NCBI RefSeq assembly: GCF_003971195.1
Contig: NZ_CP034593.1
Coordinates: forward strand, 744,001 to 808,000
Reading direction: 5' to 3'
Origin: Flaviflexus ciconiae
GTDB taxonomy: Bacteria > Actinomycetota > Actinomycetes > Actinomycetales > Actinomycetaceae
DNA length: 64,000 nt
The translations under genes were made by a program, and so were the position numbers. Positions 1 to 8,572 of this stretch are shown in pieces. The notes under the pieces were generated by a model, which saw nothing but the letters and a program-made list of their open reading frames with translations, was not told the DNA's origin and did no database searches. Within the stretch, counting starts at the first letter, position 1. Each line of letters starts with the position of its first letter.

Positions 1-834
1 TGGAATCATCCGGCAACCAGGGCGAACATTCAGACCTTAAAGAACCGCGGCGTTATCGTCATCGAGCCCGCCGAAGGCAGGCTCACCGGAGCGGATTCTG
101 GCGTCGGACGGCTTCCCGAACCGGAACAGATCGCCCAGACGGCACTCGGTCTGCTCGAAAAGCAGGACCTCGAGGACAAGCGCTTTGTGATCTCGGCTGG
201 CGGCACGCGCGAGCCGATTGACCCCGTGCGGTTCCTCGGTAACCGTTCGACGGGTAGGTTTGGAATCAATCTTGCACTCCAGGCAGCTCACCGCGGCGCA
301 CATGTCGACCTTGTGGCCTGCAACATCGACGGCGCCATGCTTCCGAACCACCCTCGAATCACCGTTCACCCGGTTGGTTCAGCATCTCAGTTGCAGGAGG
401 CCATGGTGTATTTGGCCGATGGGGCGCAGGTCCTGATCATGACTGCCGCCGTGGCTGACTTCCGACCCGCAACGTCCGGGGAGTCGAAGTTCAAGAAGGA
501 CGGACACTCCACTCCGGACATCACGCTCGTCGAGAACCCGGACATTCTTAAGGGCCTGGCGTCAGATCGCTCTCACGGAGCATTCGTCGTTGGCTTTGCT
601 GCCGAGACGGGTGACGAGAATGGCAGTGTTCTTGATTACGGCCGGAAGAAGGCCAAGACCAAGGGCGCGGATCTTCTCGTCGTCAACAAAGTCGGCGAAA
701 CCGCCGGATTTGGTGATGTTGACACGGCGATCACGATCCTCGATGGAGATGGTGAGATTCAGACCGAGGGAGCTGGAACAAAGTCTCAGATGGCGGGAAT
801 AGTTCTCGACAGCATTTCTTTGTCCCTGTCCTAA
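1..834 (+). CDS. coaBC: CoaBC, 3' part (phosphopantothenoylcysteine synthetase/decarboxylase)
   Basis: The frame is open from base 1, so the gene starts outside the window; only the last 277 codons are present. CoaBC makes 4'-phosphopantetheine from phosphopantothenate and cysteine in coenzyme A synthesis. The visible part is mostly the CoaB synthetase domain: the stretch ISAGGTREPIDPVRFLGN followed by RSTG is its nucleotide-binding start, with AAVADFRP and KKAKTKGADLLVVN further on, all typical of CoaB. The N-terminal flavin-dependent CoaC domain lies upstream. metK begins 13 bases after the stop. The -10 hexamer of metK lies directly after the stop codon, so metK can be transcribed on its own. 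Confidence 0.93.
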   Translation, partial: WNHPATRANIQTLKNRGVIVIEPAEGRLTGADSGVGRLPEPEQIAQTALGLLEKQDLEDKRFVISAGGTREPIDPVRFLGNRSTGRFGINLALQAAHRGAHVDLVACNIDGAMLPNHPRITVHPVGSASQLQEAMVYLADGAQVLIMTAAVADFRPATSGESKFKKDGHSTPDITLVENPDILKGLASDRSHGAFVVGFAAETGDENGSVLDYGRKKAKTKGADLLVVNKVGETAGFGDVDTAITILDGDGEIQTEGAGTKSQMAGIVLDSISLSLS

Positions 835-835
835 T

Positions 836-841
836 TAGACT
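836..841 (+). promoter_or_regulatory. -10 element of metK (leaderless)
   Basis: TAGACT ends exactly 6 bases before the GTG of metK, so transcription should begin at or next to the start codon. No clear -35 is seen. Confidence 0.55.
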
Positions 842-847
842 GGTTCC

Positions 848-2038
848 GTGCAACCTTTTACATCAGAATCTGTGACTGCCGGACACCCCGATAAAGTCTG
901 CGATCTTATCTCCGACCGAATCCTCGACGCGATCCTTACCAAGGACCCGAACGCTCGAGTTGCTATCGAGACGATGGTGACAACCGGTCTCGTTCACGTC
1001 GCCGGAGAACTGAACACCGAGAGCTATGTGGAGATTCCTCAGATCGTCCGCCAGGCTCTTCTTGACCTCGGCTATTCCTCCTCGGAGGTAGGGTTCGACG
1101 GACGCTCCTGCGGCGTCTCGGTCTCAATCGGCCAGCAATCCCAGGACATCTACGACGGTGTCCACAACTCGCTGGAAGCACGCGAGTCCGATAGCGAAGT
1201 CGAAGAATACGAACGTGAGGGTGCGGGCGACCAGGGCCTGATGTTCGGTTACGCAACAAACGAGACCGACGTTCTCATGCCCATGCCGATCTTCCTCTCG
1301 CACCGCCTTGCGGAGCGGCTTGCCGAGGTCCGCCAAAAGGGCATTGTTGCCGGTCTGCGCCCGGACGGCAAGACCCAGGTCACCGTCGACTACGACGATG
1401 CTCATAAGCCGGTCGCTATCAACACGATTGTGGTTTCCTCCCAGCACGACGCCGACGTTACGCAGGAGCAGCTGAGGGAGACGTTGACCGAGCAGGTCAT
1501 TAATCCGGTTATCGAGAAGTACGCCTCGCACCTGAAACGTGACGGCATGAAGATTCTCATTAACCCGTCGGGACGATTCGTTATTGGCGGCCCCATGTCC
1601 GATGCTGGATTAACGGGACGTAAGATCATCGTCGACACCTACGGTGGTATGGCACGCCACGGCGGCGGTGCCTTCTCCGGTAAGGATCCGTCCAAGGTTG
1701 ACCGTTCCGCCTGCTACGCGGCCCGCTGGGTTGCAAAGAACATTGTTGCCGCCGGCCTTGCGGAGCGTTGCGAGGTGCAGGTTGCCTACGCGATCGGCCA
1801 GGCCAACCCCGTATCCGTCCGCGTTGACGCCTTCGGCACGAACAAGGCACCGCTCGATGCCATTGTCAACGCCGTGAATAAGGTCTTCGACCTGCGTCCC
1901 CTCGCCATTATCGATGAGCTTGACCTCAAGCGCCCGGTCTACGCGAAGTCGGCAGCCTACGGCCACTTTGGTCGCGAGATTCCCGAGTTCACGTGGGAGC
2001 AGACCAACCGCGTTGAGGATCTCCTTGCCGCGATGTGA
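848..2038 (+). CDS. metK: S-adenosylmethionine synthetase
   Basis: Makes S-adenosylmethionine from methionine and ATP. The 396-residue product has the full family length and begins [19 protein letters not shown], the conserved N-terminal methionine/ATP-binding signature. [10 protein letters not shown] lies near residue 127 and the phosphate-binding loop [16 protein letters not shown] near residue 271. The start is GTG. There is no Shine-Dalgarno sequence, but a TAGACT hexamer lies 6 bases upstream, which supports leaderless translation from this codon. The order coaBC-metK-priA-fmt is common in actinobacteria. Identification is secure. Confidence 0.98.
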   Translation: MQPFTSESVTAGHPDKVCDLISDRILDAILTKDPNARVAIETMVTTGLVHVAGELNTESYVEIPQIVRQALLDLGYSSSEVGFDGRSCGVSVSIGQQSQDIYDGVHNSLEARESDSEVEEYEREGAGDQGLMFGYATNETDVLMPMPIFLSHRLAERLAEVRQKGIVAGLRPDGKTQVTVDYDDAHKPVAINTIVVSSQHDADVTQEQLRETLTEQVINPVIEKYASHLKRDGMKILINPSGRFVIGGPMSDAGLTGRKIIVDTYGGMARHGGGAFSGKDPSKVDRSACYAARWVAKNIVAAGLAERCEVQVAYAIGQANPVSVRVDAFGTNKAPLDAIVNAVNKVFDLRPLAIIDELDLKRPVYAKSAAYGHFGREIPEFTWEQTNRVEDLLAAM

Positions 2039-2069
2039 ATCTGACCGAATAACGTGGTGAACTAGGAGG

Positions 2070-4052
2070 GTGCCCCACGCTCTCTTCGATCTTCCAAGCC
2101 AGCCCGCCCTGTTACAAGCAGAGCGGGCTGTGCGCACCGTCGAATCGGAGCACCCTGACCCGGTCGCGAGAGTTGTGCTCGATACCCCATTCTCATGGCC
2201 GGAAAAGTACTACGACTACCTGATCCCCGAGAAGCTTCACGAAAAAGCCCTCCCCGGTGCACGCGTACGGGTTGAGTTTGGATCCAAGCGTTTGACCGGC
2301 TTCCTGAGGGAGCGAACAAACACGACTGATTCGCCCAGACTCAGACCCCTCGTTAACGTCCTCGGTGAGCCGGTTGTCACGGAGGAGATCTTTCTGCTGG
2401 CAGAGCAGGTGGCCCGCGACAATGTCTGCTCAGTACATGATTTCCTGCGGGGCGCCGTTCCACCCCGTCATGCGCGTGCGGCCAAGACCATTCTCGAGTT
2501 GCCGGCACCGGTCTTCGATGAAATTGAGATGCAGGGTGGTGCTTTCGACAGCACTGATTCATCAAGTGATGCTTCCTCTTCGACAGCATTGCCCACCTAC
2601 GATCTCCTTGATGGACATGAGAAGCTTCTGCTGGCAGGCCGGTCGACGTGGCAGCGGGTAGCTGCATCCACTCAACTGGCGCTGTCGAAGAACGTGAAGG
2701 TTCTGATCGTCTGCCCGACATCCCTCGATGTGAAGAAGTGCCGCCAAGCAGTTGTGAATCTTCTTCCCAAAGAACCCATTGCACTCCTAGAAGCTTCCGC
2801 ATCGGCGGAAACCCGCTACCGGCATTACCTGTCCGCGCTGCTGGGGCGCACTCGTATCGTCATTGGTACGCGGGCCGCTGCGGCAACTCCGATCAATGCT
2901 GGTCTGCTGATCGTTGTCGACGAGCAGAACGGCGCCATGAGGGACAAGAGGAGCCCGTACCTGTGGGCAGATGACGTCCTCCGGGCACGGAAACAGATCG
3001 GTGAACATCTGGGCATGGGGGAGAGGACGCTACTGCGGTTCAGCTACCCTCCCAGACTCACGCTGAACGAGTCCGGGGTTGTCACCGGCGGTGAATGGCC
3101 CAAGGTGACTCGTGCCGAACAGTGGGCCGGGGATCAGCGGGGCATTCTTCCCAATGCGGCCTTCGAGACCATTCGTAAGGGCCTCGAGTCGGGTGCTGTT
3201 CTGATCGCGGCACCCCGAGCAGGCTACGTTCCCGCCCTCGCGTGTGCCAGTTGCGGGAAGCGAGCCGTGTGCCAAGACTGCGGCTCCTCCATCGCAGTGC
3301 CCAAGGCAGGAAGCAACGCATCATGTACCCGGTGCGGAACAGGGCAGTGGCGGTGTTCCTGCGGCTCAACCAAACTCCGTGCCGTAGCTCGTGGCTCCCA
3401 GCGTCTTGCCCAGGAAATTGCGCGTGCTTTCCCCAGTGTTGAGGTCGATTCGATCCGATCGGGAACCGAATCATCGGGGTCCCCGATTGTCATCGCCACC
3501 CCGGGAGCCGAACCCGACCGGGAGTTTTCGGCCGGCGTGATTATTGATGCTGGGGCACGGCTCGCAAGCCTGTCACTCGATGCTGAAATTGAGACAATTG
3601 GACGTTGGTCCCGGGTTGCGATGAAAGTTTCGGATCATCTCTTGCTAGCTGGGGGAGTACCCCCGCACCTGGCACATGCGCTCGCCAATAGGGACCTTGG
3701 GTTTCTCATGCCATTACTGGAAGAGCGGGAAATTCTTGGACAGCCGCCGTTCCACCGGTGGTTCCACGTATCCGGCAAGAAACCCGATATTCAGCGGCTG
3801 CTTGGAGAAGTAGCTGCGAGGCTCGAAGGAGAAGCACCACCGGAGCAGGGCATCGCCGCACTACTTTCTGGCGGAGGCCGCCAAGTCTTCGCAGAAGGTA
3901 TTCACCTCGTGGGCCCTACCGAGGATGAGACCGGCCTCAGCCTCTACCTGCATGAGAGAACGCCATCCAAGAGACTTGCCCGCGCACTCAGGGACTCATT
4001 CCAGCACCTCGGACAGCTTGCGGTTCGTGTGGAGGCGGATCCGATTCTGTAG
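2070..4052 (+). CDS. priA: Actinobacterial PriA-like primosomal protein N' (no helicase motifs)
   Basis: Replication-restart protein of the PriA family, 660 residues, GTG start preceded by the Shine-Dalgarno sequence AGGAGG. The N-terminal 3'BD domain is present (LDTPFSWPEKYYDYLIP near residues 36-52). The cysteine-rich zinc-binding module lies near residues 391-435 (CASCGKRAVCQDCG, then CTRCG and CSCG). The canonical ATPase motifs are missing: where Walker A should stand the protein reads GHEKLLLAGRSTW, and the DEAH box is replaced by VVDEQNG. Loss of helicase motifs is known for actinobacterial PriA, so it probably works as a DNA-binding/primosome assembly factor rather than a helicase. Confidence 0.93.
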   Translation: MPHALFDLPSQPALLQAERAVRTVESEHPDPVARVVLDTPFSWPEKYYDYLIPEKLHEKALPGARVRVEFGSKRLTGFLRERTNTTDSPRLRPLVNVLGEPVVTEEIFLLAEQVARDNVCSVHDFLRGAVPPRHARAAKTILELPAPVFDEIEMQGGAFDSTDSSSDASSSTALPTYDLLDGHEKLLLAGRSTWQRVAASTQLALSKNVKVLIVCPTSLDVKKCRQAVVNLLPKEPIALLEASASAETRYRHYLSALLGRTRIVIGTRAAAATPINAGLLIVVDEQNGAMRDKRSPYLWADDVLRARKQIGEHLGMGERTLLRFSYPPRLTLNESGVVTGGEWPKVTRAEQWAGDQRGILPNAAFETIRKGLESGAVLIAAPRAGYVPALACASCGKRAVCQDCGSSIAVPKAGSNASCTRCGTGQWRCSCGSTKLRAVARGSQRLAQEIARAFPSVEVDSIRSGTESSGSPIVIATPGAEPDREFSAGVIIDAGARLASLSLDAEIETIGRWSRVAMKVSDHLLLAGGVPPHLAHALANRDLGFLMPLLEEREILGQPPFHRWFHVSGKKPDIQRLLGEVAARLEGEAPPEQGIAALLSGGGRQVFAEGIHLVGPTEDETGLSLYLHERTPSKRLARALRDSFQHLGQLAVRVEADPIL

Positions 4053-4131
4053 AAAACTGGTGATGTTCAGCAGGCCCGAAGTGCGGTATCACGAGAGAGC
4101 CGCTTTGCGGATGTACTTTGTATGGCTTGTT

Positions 4132-4785
4132 TCAGTCGGCCCGGGTGGGATCAGCGAACTCAAATATGATCTCAATTTCAGGATCAACTGAATGGATGAT
4201 CCCCGTGTAGAAGACACGTGCCTGCTCTTCGAGAAGGTCCCGGTTGTCATTCACGTGCTGATACATGACATCGTCATTCAACAGTTCAGTGATGAGGTCT
4301 GGAGTGTCAATATCGGGCGTGACCCAGCTGATCAGGCCATTGTCTTCGAGGGCCGTCTTAAACTCGACTTGGTCGTGCCCGATGAACTTGAACTCGGGGA
4401 TACGGACGAGCAGGACATCCTCACCTTTCTCTTCAATTACGACTTCCTGACCGTCTAATCCGAGCTTGGCTCGGTAGTTGTACTGAAGAAATAGCGTTCT
4501 TCCCGTGCCGGGAATATCTTGTCCAAATACCTGTCGAGTTTCTCGCCGCTCGTCGATGCCTTGGATACCGAGGCTTAGCAGAACAACCTCTTCCTCGCGG
4601 TCGAGAGAGTGAACAACCTGAGTGTTATGCGACTCTTGGCCAATCCCGAAGATGTTCCTGACACCGGTGTTGACGGCGAAACCGAGCAGTAGGCCGAGGA
4701 TGATCAGGCCCGCTCCGATCGGGACCCAGTACTTCGCCAATGCTACTTTCATTTCCCTGGACTCCTTTGACGCTGAGTCAGTCAC
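4132..4785 (-). CDS. DUF4230-like membrane-anchored protein
   Basis: A 217-residue protein with one N-terminal membrane segment (about residues 18-36, YWVPIGAGLIILGLLLGF) followed by an extracytoplasmic domain. The region after the anchor (QVVHSLDREEEVVLLSLGIQG) resembles DUF4230 proteins, whose function is unknown. It lies alone on the minus strand between priA and fmt, convergent with priA. The GTG start at 4785 has a GAGGGG sequence 5 bases upstream; an internal ATG at 4752, directly before the membrane segment, is an alternative. No signal peptidase site or lipobox is visible. The family call rests on overall resemblance only. Confidence 0.75.
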   Translation of the reverse strand: MTDSASKESREMKVALAKYWVPIGAGLIILGLLLGFAVNTGVRNIFGIGQESHNTQVVHSLDREEEVVLLSLGIQGIDERRETRQVFGQDIPGTGRTLFLQYNYRAKLGLDGQEVVIEEKGEDVLLVRIPEFKFIGHDQVEFKTALEDNGLISWVTPDIDTPDLITELLNDDVMYQHVNDNRDLLEEQARVFYTGIIHSVDPEIEIIFEFADPTRAD

Positions 4786-4959
4786 AGCGGCCCCCTCATT
4801 AGACTTTCTCGCCCGGACTAGGCTTCAACTCTCGCCTCGTTGCGATACGCCAAGATTATCCCATTTGGAGGTGCTATCTAAGTCAGAGGTGAGACTTGCT
4901 CGATCGGATATCTTCGATGCATTCGGAGCTTGGTGAGTTACGCAAATTTATGCTGCGGA

Positions 4960-5076
4960 ATGGCCGGTGTTGCGGAGATTGCTTCGGTGGACAATCATGA
5001 CTGGGCAGGTGTTTCAGCGGCTCTTGCACCGCTTGCCAAGAGCGGCAAAATGTTTCGAGTTGTGAACGCCCATTAG
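4960..5076 (+). CDS. Possible 38-residue small protein, unrecognised
   Basis: Short frame beginning MAGVAEIASVDNHDWAGVSA and ending FRVVNAH. TATGCT ends 5 bases before its ATG, the same arrangement as in the leaderless genes of this window. Its stop codon overlaps the -10 hexamer of fmt. Codon use looks coding-like, but the product matches no family I know. It could be a real small protein, the remnant of a larger gene, or chance. Confidence 0.3.
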   Translation: MAGVAEIASVDNHDWAGVSAALAPLAKSGKMFRVVNAH

Positions 5077-5079
5077 ACT
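5074..5079 (+). promoter_or_regulatory. -10 element of fmt (leaderless)
   Basis: TAGACT, identical to the metK hexamer, ends 6 bases before the ATG of fmt. Confidence 0.55.
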
Positions 5080-5085
5080 TAACTC

Positions 5086-5994
5086 ATGCGCATCATCTTT
5101 GCCGGTACACCTGTTACCGCCGTTCCATCGCTAGATCGGCTTGCCTCTGAGCACGAGGTTATTGCTGTTTTGACGAGGGCGCCTGCTCTTGTTGGACGGA
5201 AGCGTGTTCTCACGCCATCTCCCGTTGAGCAGCGCGCTCGTGAACTCGGCGTCGACGTGCTCACTCCCAAGTCTCTCCGTGATGAGGAGATTCAGGAATC
5301 CATTAAAGAACTGGCCCCTGATGCTGTGGCAGTTGTGGCTTACGGTTTGTTGATTCCACCGGCATTGCTCGAGGTGCCGACTCACGGCTGGGTGAACCTA
5401 CACTTCTCGCTTCTCCCGCAGTGGCGCGGTGCCGCGCCGGTCCAGTACGCGGTTGCCGCCAGCCAGTCCGAGACGGGCATAGCGACCTTCCAGATCGAGA
5501 AGGGCCTAGATACTGGTCCGGTTTTCGACATGGAGAAAGTTGAGATCGGTCACCGAGAGACCGCTGGAGATCTGCTGGAAAGGCTTTCGGTACAGGGCGC
5601 CGATCTGCTGTCGAGGACGATGAAGAGCATTGAAGACGGAACGGCAAACCCGGTTCCTCAGGAGGGGGAGCCGACTCACGCACCGCAGCTGAGGGCAGCC
5701 GATGGCAGGCTTGATTTAACTCGTTCGGCTCGGGAGCTTGACGCACAAATCCGCGGATTTACGCCAGCTCCGGGATGTTGGACGACGTGGAATGGTGACC
5801 GGGTCAAGGTTGGTCCAGCTGAACCCGTGGATGTTGATCTTTCCGTTGGTGAAATTCTGATTGGCGACGATGTTCTCCTCGGCACTGGTGAAGGTGCGCT
5901 TCGTTTGGAGAAGATAGCTCCTCCTGGAAAACCCTGGATGGATGCGGGGGACTGGGGCCGCGGAGTGCGTGAGACGGTAGTCTGGAACTCATGA
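5086..5994 (+). CDS. fmt: Methionyl-tRNA formyltransferase
   Basis: Formylates initiator Met-tRNA using 10-formyltetrahydrofolate. The 302-residue product begins MRIIFAGTP and has the catalytic-loop signature NLHFSLLPQWRGAAPVQYA near residues 105-120 and the later conserved GLDTGP near 141. Length is slightly below the usual 310-315 but the C-terminal tRNA-binding domain (LRAADGRLDLTRSARELDAQIRGF split over residues 203-227) is present. The start is fixed by the leaderless -10 six bases upstream. It overlaps rsmB by 4 bases (ATGA), so fmt-rsmB-rpe is one translationally coupled operon. Confidence 0.97.
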   Translation: MRIIFAGTPVTAVPSLDRLASEHEVIAVLTRAPALVGRKRVLTPSPVEQRARELGVDVLTPKSLRDEEIQESIKELAPDAVAVVAYGLLIPPALLEVPTHGWVNLHFSLLPQWRGAAPVQYAVAASQSETGIATFQIEKGLDTGPVFDMEKVEIGHRETAGDLLERLSVQGADLLSRTMKSIEDGTANPVPQEGEPTHAPQLRAADGRLDLTRSARELDAQIRGFTPAPGCWTTWNGDRVKVGPAEPVDVDLSVGEILIGDDVLLGTGEGALRLEKIAPPGKPWMDAGDWGRGVRETVVWNS

Positions 5995-7403
5995 CTGAAC
6001 GCCCCGATAACTGGCGCCCCGCGCGCATGCAATCCGATCCCGCCCGAGTTGTTGCCCTCGATGTCCTGGAACAGGTACGCGATGGGGCATACGCGAACAT
6101 TGCGCTTCCCGCGACTCTTAGACGAGCGGACGTTCGGGGCCGGGGACGAGGCTTTGCCACGAACTTAACGTATGGCACGCTACGCATGCAGGGGCGGTGG
6201 GATGCGATTATCTCCCAGTGCGTTCAGGGCCGTCCTTTCGATGAGATTGATCCCCTTGTTGTCGACATCCTGCGGCTCGGTGCCCACCAGATCCTTGGAC
6301 TCGACGTGCCGATCCATGCCGCGATGAACGAGACCGTGAACCTCGCCCGCAACGAGGTTGGCTCTGGTGCCTCCGGCTTCGTCAACGCGGTTATGCACCG
6401 CATTTCCGAGCGGACAAACGAGGAGTGGGACCAGGTTCTCGCGGAAGTCCTGGGAGACGAGGGACCTCACGCTATTCTTGGTGCACAGACCTCCCACCCT
6501 GCGTGGATTCTTGACGTGTACGAGAAATCCCTTGAAGCATCGGGTCGCACGACCGAGGATCTCGGCGACCTGCTTGCCGCCAACAACGAACCCGCACGTG
6601 TTGCTATTTCCGCCCGCGCTGTTTCCCGCGAGACCGTTCTTGCCGATGCTGAAGAAGCACGCGCCGTCACGACCGACGGTGTGCTGATGCCTGAGGCAAT
6701 TGTGTTGGAAAAGGGTAACCCGGGTCGCATGCGTTCGATCCGCGATCATTCCGCGGGTGTTCAGGACGAAGGATCGCAGCTCGTTGCATACCTGACCGCG
6801 GGTGCTCCGCTTGAGGGAAGCGATAGCGAATGGCTTGACATGTGTGCTGGTCCCGGTGGCAAGACCGCCACGTTGGCTATGCTCGCAGCCGACCGGGATG
6901 TCACGATCTTTGCGAACGAGCTTCACGGGCACCGCCTCGATCTTGTTGCCGATGCTGTTGACCCGTTCGACAATGTTGTTCTCCGCGAGGGTGATGGTCG
7001 TACGCTTGCGAAGGAAGAGCCGGGTCGTTTCGATCGCGTTCTCGTTGATGTTCCCTGCTCCGGCATTGGAGCCCTCCGCCGCAGGCCGGAGGCCCGCTGG
7101 CGCAAGACCGTCGAGGACGCTGAGGGTATGCGGGAACTTCAGATTGGGCTGCTTGAAGCGGCACTCGATGCAGCTCGGCCGGGTGGCCTGGTTTGCTACT
7201 CCACGTGTTCACCGGACGTTCGGGAAACGCGAGAGATTGTGGACACGGTGCGTGACAGGGTCGACGTCCTCGACACTGTGGAGATCGGCAAGGATATGGT
7301 TGTTCCTGGGACCCTTGATTCGATCACCGGACCGTACATGCAGCTGTGGCCTGATATGCATGACACTGACGCCATGTTCGCTGCACTGCTCATCAAGAAG
7401 TAG
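5991..7403 (+). CDS. rsmB: 16S rRNA m5C967 methyltransferase RsmB/Sun
   Basis: 470-residue SAM-dependent RNA cytosine-5 methyltransferase. An N-terminal NusB-like domain (ARVVALDVLEQVRDGAYAN, residues about 18-36) is followed by a Rossmann-fold methyltransferase domain. The SAM-binding loop is DMCAGPGGKTATLA near residue 283. Both cysteines used by this family are visible, in DVPCSGIG (near 353) and YSTCSPD (near 403). It overlaps fmt by 4 bases and is followed 12 bases later by rpe, an arrangement conserved in actinobacteria. Confidence 0.95.
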   Translation: MTERPDNWRPARMQSDPARVVALDVLEQVRDGAYANIALPATLRRADVRGRGRGFATNLTYGTLRMQGRWDAIISQCVQGRPFDEIDPLVVDILRLGAHQILGLDVPIHAAMNETVNLARNEVGSGASGFVNAVMHRISERTNEEWDQVLAEVLGDEGPHAILGAQTSHPAWILDVYEKSLEASGRTTEDLGDLLAANNEPARVAISARAVSRETVLADAEEARAVTTDGVLMPEAIVLEKGNPGRMRSIRDHSAGVQDEGSQLVAYLTAGAPLEGSDSEWLDMCAGPGGKTATLAMLAADRDVTIFANELHGHRLDLVADAVDPFDNVVLREGDGRTLAKEEPGRFDRVLVDVPCSGIGALRRRPEARWRKTVEDAEGMRELQIGLLEAALDAARPGGLVCYSTCSPDVRETREIVDTVRDRVDVLDTVEIGKDMVVPGTLDSITGPYMQLWPDMHDTDAMFAALLIKK

Positions 7404-7415
7404 GAAGAGGTAGCC

Positions 7416-8078
7416 ATGAGCATTCTCATTTCACCGTCGATCCTGAACTCCGATATCGGCAATCTTGCCGGGGAGCTGGACAAGATCTCGGGAGCTGACT
7501 GGGCACACGTGGATGTCATGGACAACCACTTTGTTCCCAACCTGACCTGGGGTCTTCCCGTCATTGAGGCCGCTAAGAAGTATTCGTCGATTCCGATTGA
7601 TGCCCACCTCATGATTGAGGACCCGGACCGCTGGGCACCCGCCTACATTGAGGCCGGCGCAGCATCCGCCACCTTCCATGCCGAGGCCGTCAAGGCCCCA
7701 ATCCGGCTTGCTCGGGAGATCCGTGGCATGGGGGGCCGAGCAGGACTTGCCCTGAGCCCGGCTACTCAGATCGATAACTACATCGACATTCTTGACGAGT
7801 TCGACATGGTTTTGTGCATGACCGTAGAGCCTGGTTTCGGTGGGCAACCGTTCCTTTCCTCCGTTATGCCGAAGGTGGAGCGTCTGCGCGAACTCATTGA
7901 CAAGAAGGGTCTCGAAACCTGGATCCAGGTCGATGGCGGAGTCAGTGCCGACACGATTGCTCAGGCAGCCGAAGCCGGTGCCAACAACTTCGTGGCCGGC
8001 TCCGCTGTCTACAAGGCGGAAGACGCAACTCAAGCAGTAACCGACCTCCGTGAGCTTGCCAGGAAGCACAGCCACTGA
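7416..8078 (+). CDS. rpe: Ribulose-phosphate 3-epimerase
   Basis: Interconverts ribulose-5-phosphate and xylulose-5-phosphate in the pentose phosphate pathway. The 220-residue product has the family motifs ISPSILNSD (residues 5-13), [16 protein letters not shown] (metal ligands, about 30-45), [10 protein letters not shown] (about 139-148) and the closing phosphate-binding segment [12 protein letters not shown] Shine-Dalgarno-like AGGAAGAGG precedes the ATG. It is the last gene of the fmt operon; a 17-bp terminator hairpin begins 18 bases after the stop. Confidence 0.97.
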   Translation: MSILISPSILNSDIGNLAGELDKISGADWAHVDVMDNHFVPNLTWGLPVIEAAKKYSSIPIDAHLMIEDPDRWAPAYIEAGAASATFHAEAVKAPIRLAREIRGMGGRAGLALSPATQIDNYIDILDEFDMVLCMTVEPGFGGQPFLSSVMPKVERLRELIDKKGLETWIQVDGGVSADTIAQAAEAGANNFVAGSAVYKAEDATQAVTDLRELARKHSH

Positions 8079-8095
8079 CACTCATTTCACCCACC

Positions 8096-8135
8096 TAGGA
8101 GAGAAGCCTGAGCCAACGCTCAGGCTTCTCTCCTA
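8096..8135 (+). terminator. Terminator after rpe
   Basis: A perfect 17-bp stem (arms 8096-8112 and 8119-8135) around the 6-base loop CCAACG. No U-tract follows, which is common for actinobacterial terminators. Confidence 0.75.
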
Positions 8136-8428
8136 CGGGAGCTCATGCTCCATCCAAGACATCGCAAAAGATGGGACCGTGCACGGGAATAACGCGAGGC
8201 CGACTTCGCTTTTCGTGGCAAAGCTCCTGGGGATAAGCAACTTTTTGTGGATAATTCGACGCAATGCTTCTTGAGGGGCCCGCTCGTGGATCTCGGTATC
8301 CGTTGAGGAAAGCTCTGCAAAAGTTTTTGCTCCCCTTGCTCGCTGTATATCCGTGGACTGTGCTCGCTCATAGCGAGACGTGGGCACGGTCTCAGCCTTT
8401 CCCGTTTGCTCAGTGCTACGATGGTCTT
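8136..8428 (+). other. Intergenic region before the riboswitch
   Basis: About 290 bases without a credible gene. It contains one perfect DnaA-box-like 9-mer, TGTGGATAA (8246-8254), and the -10 hexamer of the riboswitch transcript at 8417-8422. Confidence 0.5.
8417..8422 (+). promoter_or_regulatory. -10 element of the FMN-riboswitch transcript
   Basis: TACGAT ends 6 bases before G8429, the first base of the P1 helix of the riboswitch, so the predicted transcript starts with the aptamer itself. Confidence 0.55.
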
Positions 8429-8541
8429 GTGTTTCGGGGTCGGTGAAAATCCGAGCCGGCGGTTAAAGTCCGCGACCCGCGCAAGCGGCTGACGAGGTGA
8501 AACTCCTCGACCGACGGTCAAAGTCCGGATGGGAGGAACAC
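8429..8541 (+). ncRNA. FMN riboswitch (RFN element)
   Basis: Carries the conserved RFN blocks in order: TTTCGGGGTCGGTGAAAATC (8432-8451), GAGCCGGCGGTTAAAGTCCG (8453-8472), GACCGACGGTCAAAGTCC (8509-8526), then GGATGGGAGGAA. The P1 helix closes with GTGTT (8429-8433) pairing AACAC (8537-8541). This aptamer binds FMN and normally shuts off riboflavin synthesis or uptake genes. Here it precedes the RibX/RibY-like genes by about 30 bases, so those are predicted to be repressed when FMN is plentiful. Confidence 0.95.
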
Positions 8542-8549
8542 GTTAGGCT

Positions 8550-8570
8550 GTCACGCCCTAAGTGCGTGAC
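8550..8570 (+). promoter_or_regulatory. Hairpin between FMN aptamer and ribX start
   Basis: GTCACGC and GCGTGAC form a perfect 7-bp stem with a 7-base loop, ending 2 bases before the first possible GTG of ribX. There is no U-tract. It is a candidate part of the riboswitch expression platform that controls access to the start region. Confidence 0.4.
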
Positions 8571-8572
8571 GC

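Larger units (their letters stand above)
4786..5085 (+). other. Intergenic region between DUF4230 gene and fmt
   Basis: About 300 bases between divergent genes. It holds the promoter regions of both neighbours and the doubtful 38-codon frame at 4960-5076. No RNA gene is recognised. Confidence 0.5.
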
